Source: Paenibacillus sp. GM2
Lineage (GTDB): Bacteria; Bacillota; Bacilli; Paenibacillales; Paenibacillaceae
Length of the DNA: 64,000 nucleotides
Assembly: GCF_900069005.2 (NCBI RefSeq)
Contig: NZ_LN831279.1
Location: 2,932,961 to 2,996,960, forward strand
Direction: 5' to 3'
This document shows, one piece after another, positions 61,421-64,000 of the stretch. Positions within the stretch are counted from its first letter, which is position 1; each line of letters starts with the position of its first letter. Under the pieces are notes generated by a model that searched no databases, was not told the DNA's origin, and saw nothing but the letters and a program-made list of their open reading frames with translations. Both the position numbers and the translations under genes were made by a program.

Positions 61421-62398
61421 TTACCAAGCATAAGCCTGTGGCGCAGCGCCGCCAGGTCCTGGGAAGATCTCATCGAGACGCTTCAGCACAGCTTCATCAA
61501 GCTCGATATCGCAGACGCGAAGCGCGCCCTCCAATTGCTCCAGGGTCCGCGGGCCGATAATCGGAGCAGTCATGGCCGGATGGGCCAGCGTCCAGGCCAG
61601 CGCCACATTGGCTTCGCTCTCGCCAAGCTCGCGGCAGAGTACCGCAAATTCGTCGAGCTGGTTCGCATGTTGCTCATAGCGCGTGTTCTTCTCCGTTCTT
61701 GAACCCGGAACCTTCTTCGAGGCATTCCCGCCAAGCAGTCCACCCTCCAGCGGGCTCCAGGCAACAACGCCAATGCCAAGCTCTTCGGCTGCCGGAAGCA
61801 CCTCCAGCTCCGGCAAGCGGCAAAGCAGATTGTATTTATGCTGCTCGGACACAAGGCCAAGCATATGATGATTCTTCGCTTCATATTGCGCCTTAACCAA
61901 GTCGCGGCCTGCAAAGTTGCTAGAACCGATATAGCCGATCTTGCCCTGCAATTGATGTATATGAAATGCTTCCCACAGCTCGTCCCAGGATACGTTCCGG
62001 TCTACGTGATGCATTTGATAAAGCTCAATATGATCGGTCTGCAGACGGCGCAGCGAACCTTCCAGATGACGGCGGATTTTGTATGCGGACAAGCCAACTT
62101 CCCCGTTAGGTCCGTCGAGCGGATCGCTCATGTTCCCATATACCTTTGTCGCCAGTACGACCTTCTCGCGGCGGTTGCCACCCTGTGCGAACCATTTTCC
62201 GATAATTTCTTCAGTTCGTCCAGAGTTCTCGCCCCAACCATAAATATTAGCGGTATCAAAAAAGTTGATCCCCGCATCCAGCGCTGCATCCATGATACGA
62301 AAAGATTCCTTCTCATCCGTCGTTACACCGAAATTCATCGTACCCAGACATAACTTGCTTACCTTTAAGCCGGAACGTCCTAACGCAGTATACTTCAT
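61421..62398 (-). CDS. Aldo/keto reductase
   Basis: 325 residues, NADPH-dependent TIM barrel. Opening MKYTALGRSGLKVSKLCLGTMNFG, catalytic Asp/Tyr in FFDTANIYGWGENSGRTEE, Lys in VVLATKVYG, His in LYQMHHVDRN, and cofactor loop TAPIIGPRTLEQLEGAL. Similar to the YhdN/AKR11 and GSP69 group that reduces sugars, aldehydes or phosphosugars. ATG 62398 follows AAGGAGTTGTGTT. Terminal gene in the operon that begins at the right edge; a role in deoxysugar catabolism is inferred from context. Confidence 0.9.
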   Translation of the reverse strand: MKYTALGRSGLKVSKLCLGTMNFGVTTDEKESFRIMDAALDAGINFFDTANIYGWGENSGRTEEIIGKWFAQGGNRREKVVLATKVYGNMSDPLDGPNGEVGLSAYKIRRHLEGSLRRLQTDHIELYQMHHVDRNVSWDELWEAFHIHQLQGKIGYIGSSNFAGRDLVKAQYEAKNHHMLGLVSEQHKYNLLCRLPELEVLPAAEELGIGVVAWSPLEGGLLGGNASKKVPGSRTEKNTRYEQHANQLDEFAVLCRELGESEANVALAWTLAHPAMTAPIIGPRTLEQLEGALRVCDIELDEAVLKRLDEIFPGPGGAAPQAYAW

Positions 62399-62453
62399 TG
62401 AACACAACTCCTTTATAAAATAGTAAAATCTGGCCATCATTTAACACTATCCT

Positions 62454-63191
62454 CTACCAAGGCCAGCTATTCCCTTCCACATCAACGAACTCCAACCTCT
62501 GCTCAGCTACAGCAGATGACGGGTTTAAGAGCCGTTCGCGAATCAGCTGCAGAATTCCGTCCGCCGACTGGGCCGGCGTCAGAGCCGCTTCCGCATCAAG
62601 CCCTCCGCGCATATAGGTCTGCACCCATCCGGGATGAATGACGAGCATGCGGACGCCATCTGATTTCAGGCTGTTGAACACTTGCTTGGACTGCATATTC
62701 AGAGCGGCCTTGGACATGCCATAGGCGAACCAGCGATCCCGGCTGCACTGCCCGATGCTTCCTGCCTCAGAGGAGATATTAATGATCAGCTTCTGCGCGC
62801 TGTTCCTAATCATCTCATGCAGCGCGTTCGTCATCCGCAGCGCCCCAAGCGCATTGACATTGTACACTTGAAGCATGTCCGAAAAATCGAGCTCATCGCT
62901 TACACCGGACTGAATATCGCCGAGAATCGCCGCATTGTTGATCAGCAGATCCACCGTCTCACAAGCTTGTTCCTGCACAGCCTGGACCGCAGCCTTCACG
63001 CTCTCATCGCTGCCTACATCCAGATCGACGAGAATAAGCCGCTCTCCATAAGCTGTAACCAGCTCGGAAAGCGACTTCCCCCGTTTATCATATCTTCCAG
63101 CAATCACGCGATACCCTTTATGCAGCAATCCGCGAACCAGTTCAAACCCGACGCCATGATCGGCACCCGTCACCCAAACGGTAAACATCAT
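62454..63191 (-). CDS. Short-chain dehydrogenase/reductase (C-factor/sniffer-like)
   Basis: 245 residues. The cofactor loop reads TGADHGVGFELVRGLL in place of the commoner TGxxxGxG with Gly-Ile, NNA motif LLINNAAILGD, catalytic Ser in IINISSEAGS and Tyr/Lys in YGMSKAAL. Similar to C-factor and sniffer-type SDRs; substrate unknown. ATG pair after AAAGGAGC. Lies between FucU-like and aldo-keto reductase genes with about 55-base gaps on each side. Confidence 0.88.
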   Translation of the reverse strand: MMFTVWVTGADHGVGFELVRGLLHKGYRVIAGRYDKRGKSLSELVTAYGERLILVDLDVGSDESVKAAVQAVQEQACETVDLLINNAAILGDIQSGVSDELDFSDMLQVYNVNALGALRMTNALHEMIRNSAQKLIINISSEAGSIGQCSRDRWFAYGMSKAALNMQSKQVFNSLKSDGVRMLVIHPGWVQTYMRGGLDAEAALTPAQSADGILQLIRERLLNPSSAVAEQRLEFVDVEGNSWPW

Positions 63192-63244
63192 GAGATAGAA
63201 GCTCCTTTGGAAAGAAAATAGTTGGTTCTCTTTCCATTATAGGG

Positions 63245-63682
63245 TTAATACGGCCCGGACACTATGCCCTTTTTAAGAATAATATTGGCATAAAGCGCCA
63301 GCTCCCCGGTAGATACGACCGCATAAGCCCGCTTGGCCCGCTCATAGAAAGCAAATCGCTCTACCTCGTCAAAAACCTCTGATCTCGTATCATATTGCGC
63401 AACGATACTCTTGTAGCGATCCCAGACCGGGGTTTCCACCGGATCGCCAGGAGTTACAGCCATGAGGACTGCAGGGCGATCCACATAGGTATCGAGCGGA
63501 AAAAGCGGCAGAATCGCCTCCAGCAGCTCGGGTACGCCATGTCCATCACAGCGTACAAGCCGCTGGGCGTGGCTGGCCGCCGGGAAGTTCGCGTCAGCGA
63601 ATACGATCTCATCCGAGTGACCCATTTCCATCAACACTTTGATCAGATCAGGCGAAATCAAGCTGGAAATTCCTTTTAACAT
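63245..63682 (-). CDS. fucU: RbsD/FucU family mutarotase (L-fucose mutarotase-like)
   Basis: 145 residues. MLKGISSLISPDLIKVLMEMGHSDEIVFADANFP is the FucU opening, with His in MGHSDEIV and Asp in FADANFP; the tail YAVVSTGELALYANIILKKGIV carries the conserved Tyr and Asn. FucU interconverts alpha and beta L-fucose so that fucose isomerase gets its substrate. ATG 63682 sits after GGAGGTTATGCC and overlaps the kinase stop by 7 bases, implying coupling. RbsD-like specificity for ribose is less likely given the downstream length and kinase type. Confidence 0.88.
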   Translation of the reverse strand: MLKGISSLISPDLIKVLMEMGHSDEIVFADANFPAASHAQRLVRCDGHGVPELLEAILPLFPLDTYVDRPAVLMAVTPGDPVETPVWDRYKSIVAQYDTRSEVFDEVERFAFYERAKRAYAVVSTGELALYANIILKKGIVSGPY

Positions 63683-64000
63683 GGCATAACCTCCATCAGC
63701 TGCTGATACCGTGTATAAGCCGTTTGCCATTCGCTTTGCTGCTCCGGGACATACGTGCTTATAGCAAATGAAGCTTTAACCAGCTCCACACCTTCCTGCA
63801 TGTCAGCCAGATAACCGCCGGCTTGCAGCTGCACGAGCATATTCCCGATTGCGCTGGCCTCAACCGGCCCGGTCCAGACCGGCCGACCTATCGCTCCCGC
63901 CGTGAAGCGGCACAGCAGCTCATTCTGGATACCGCCGCCGACCATATGCAACCCGTCAAACACCGTTCCGGTCAGGCGTTCGGCCTGCTCCAGCACCATA
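63676..64000 (-). CDS. FGGY sugar kinase, C-terminal end (rhamnulokinase/fuculokinase), cut by window edge
   Basis: The visible 107 codons end a FGGY kinase: LHMVGGGIQNELLCRFTAGAIGRPVWTGPVEASAIGNMLVQL is the adenosine-binding motif of RhaB/FucK kinases. The 5' end lies beyond base 64000. It probably phosphorylates L-rhamnulose or L-fuculose, feeding the aldolase step. Coupled by overlap to the FucU-like gene, which favours fucose. More genes of this operon are expected to the right. Confidence 0.85.
   Translation of the reverse strand, partial: MVLEQAERLTGTVFDGLHMVGGGIQNELLCRFTAGAIGRPVWTGPVEASAIGNMLVQLQAGGYLADMQEGVELVKASFAISTYVPEQQSEWQTAYTRYQQLMEVMPC

Overview
The window looks like chromosome of a spore-forming, Gram-positive carbohydrate scavenger, most likely Paenibacillus or a close relative. 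Evidence: a spoVA sporulation operon, S-layer homology (SLH) domains, YesM/YesN-type two-component proteins, many AraC and LacI regulators, ABC sugar importers without their own ATPase, strong GGAGG-type ribosome binding sites with frequent TTG/GTG starts, and intergenic repeats of a style I associate with Paenibacillus. No rRNA, tRNA, transposase or prophage genes were seen.

Layout. 0-2.2 kb: spoVAC-spoVAD-spoVAE (minus strand) and an unannotated 25-residue membrane peptide gene with its own terminator. 2.4-7.1 kb: an M42 peptidase, a thioredoxin, a methyltransferase and an octanoyltransferase-like gene, mixed with three gene remnants (ChrA C-terminal half, DUF2075 tail, MazG-like head). 7.4-22 kb: cell-surface region with two proteins sharing a GHL10 domain (one a 1553-residue SLH protein), an SLH-like M13 metalloprotease, a type I-C-like CRISPR array without cas genes (16 repeats, transcribed leftward from a leader near 17.4-17.54 kb), and a two-gene operon for large secreted proteins.

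22.2-43.1 kb: a glycan-use island with GH42 beta-galactosidase, GH95 alpha-L-fucosidase, GH31 alpha-xylosidase and GH3 beta-glucosidase/xylosidase, none with a signal peptide. It also holds an oligosaccharide ABC importer (two permeases plus a lipoprotein), a YesM kinase, a YesN-like regulator 6.7 kb away and two AraC regulators. Fucose, galactose, xylose and glucose are the sugars of fucosylated xyloglucan side chains, so the simplest model is import of oligosaccharides followed by intracellular stripping.

43.2-51.6 kb: one leftward cluster of OmpR-type regulator, sensor kinase, a membrane-anchored unknown protein, solute-binding protein, fused permease, ATPase, and a second paralogous solute-binding protein. 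A long dispersed repeat sits between permease and ATPase. 51.6-52.6 kb: repeats only. 52.7-56.4 kb: CdaR-like regulator, glycerate kinase and GntP-family permease. 56.5-61 kb: a sugar ABC importer and LacI regulator, with two matching palindromic operators upstream. 61.4-64 kb: aldo-keto reductase, SDR, RbsD/FucU mutarotase and the end of a FGGY sugar kinase, a deoxysugar-type operon that continues beyond the right edge.

Two non-coding observations stand out: a dispersed repeat with two long copies, two short copies and a stub, whose long form contains a hairpin with a compensatory base change; and a composite repeat of about 50-bp period in mirrored orientation next to one of those copies.
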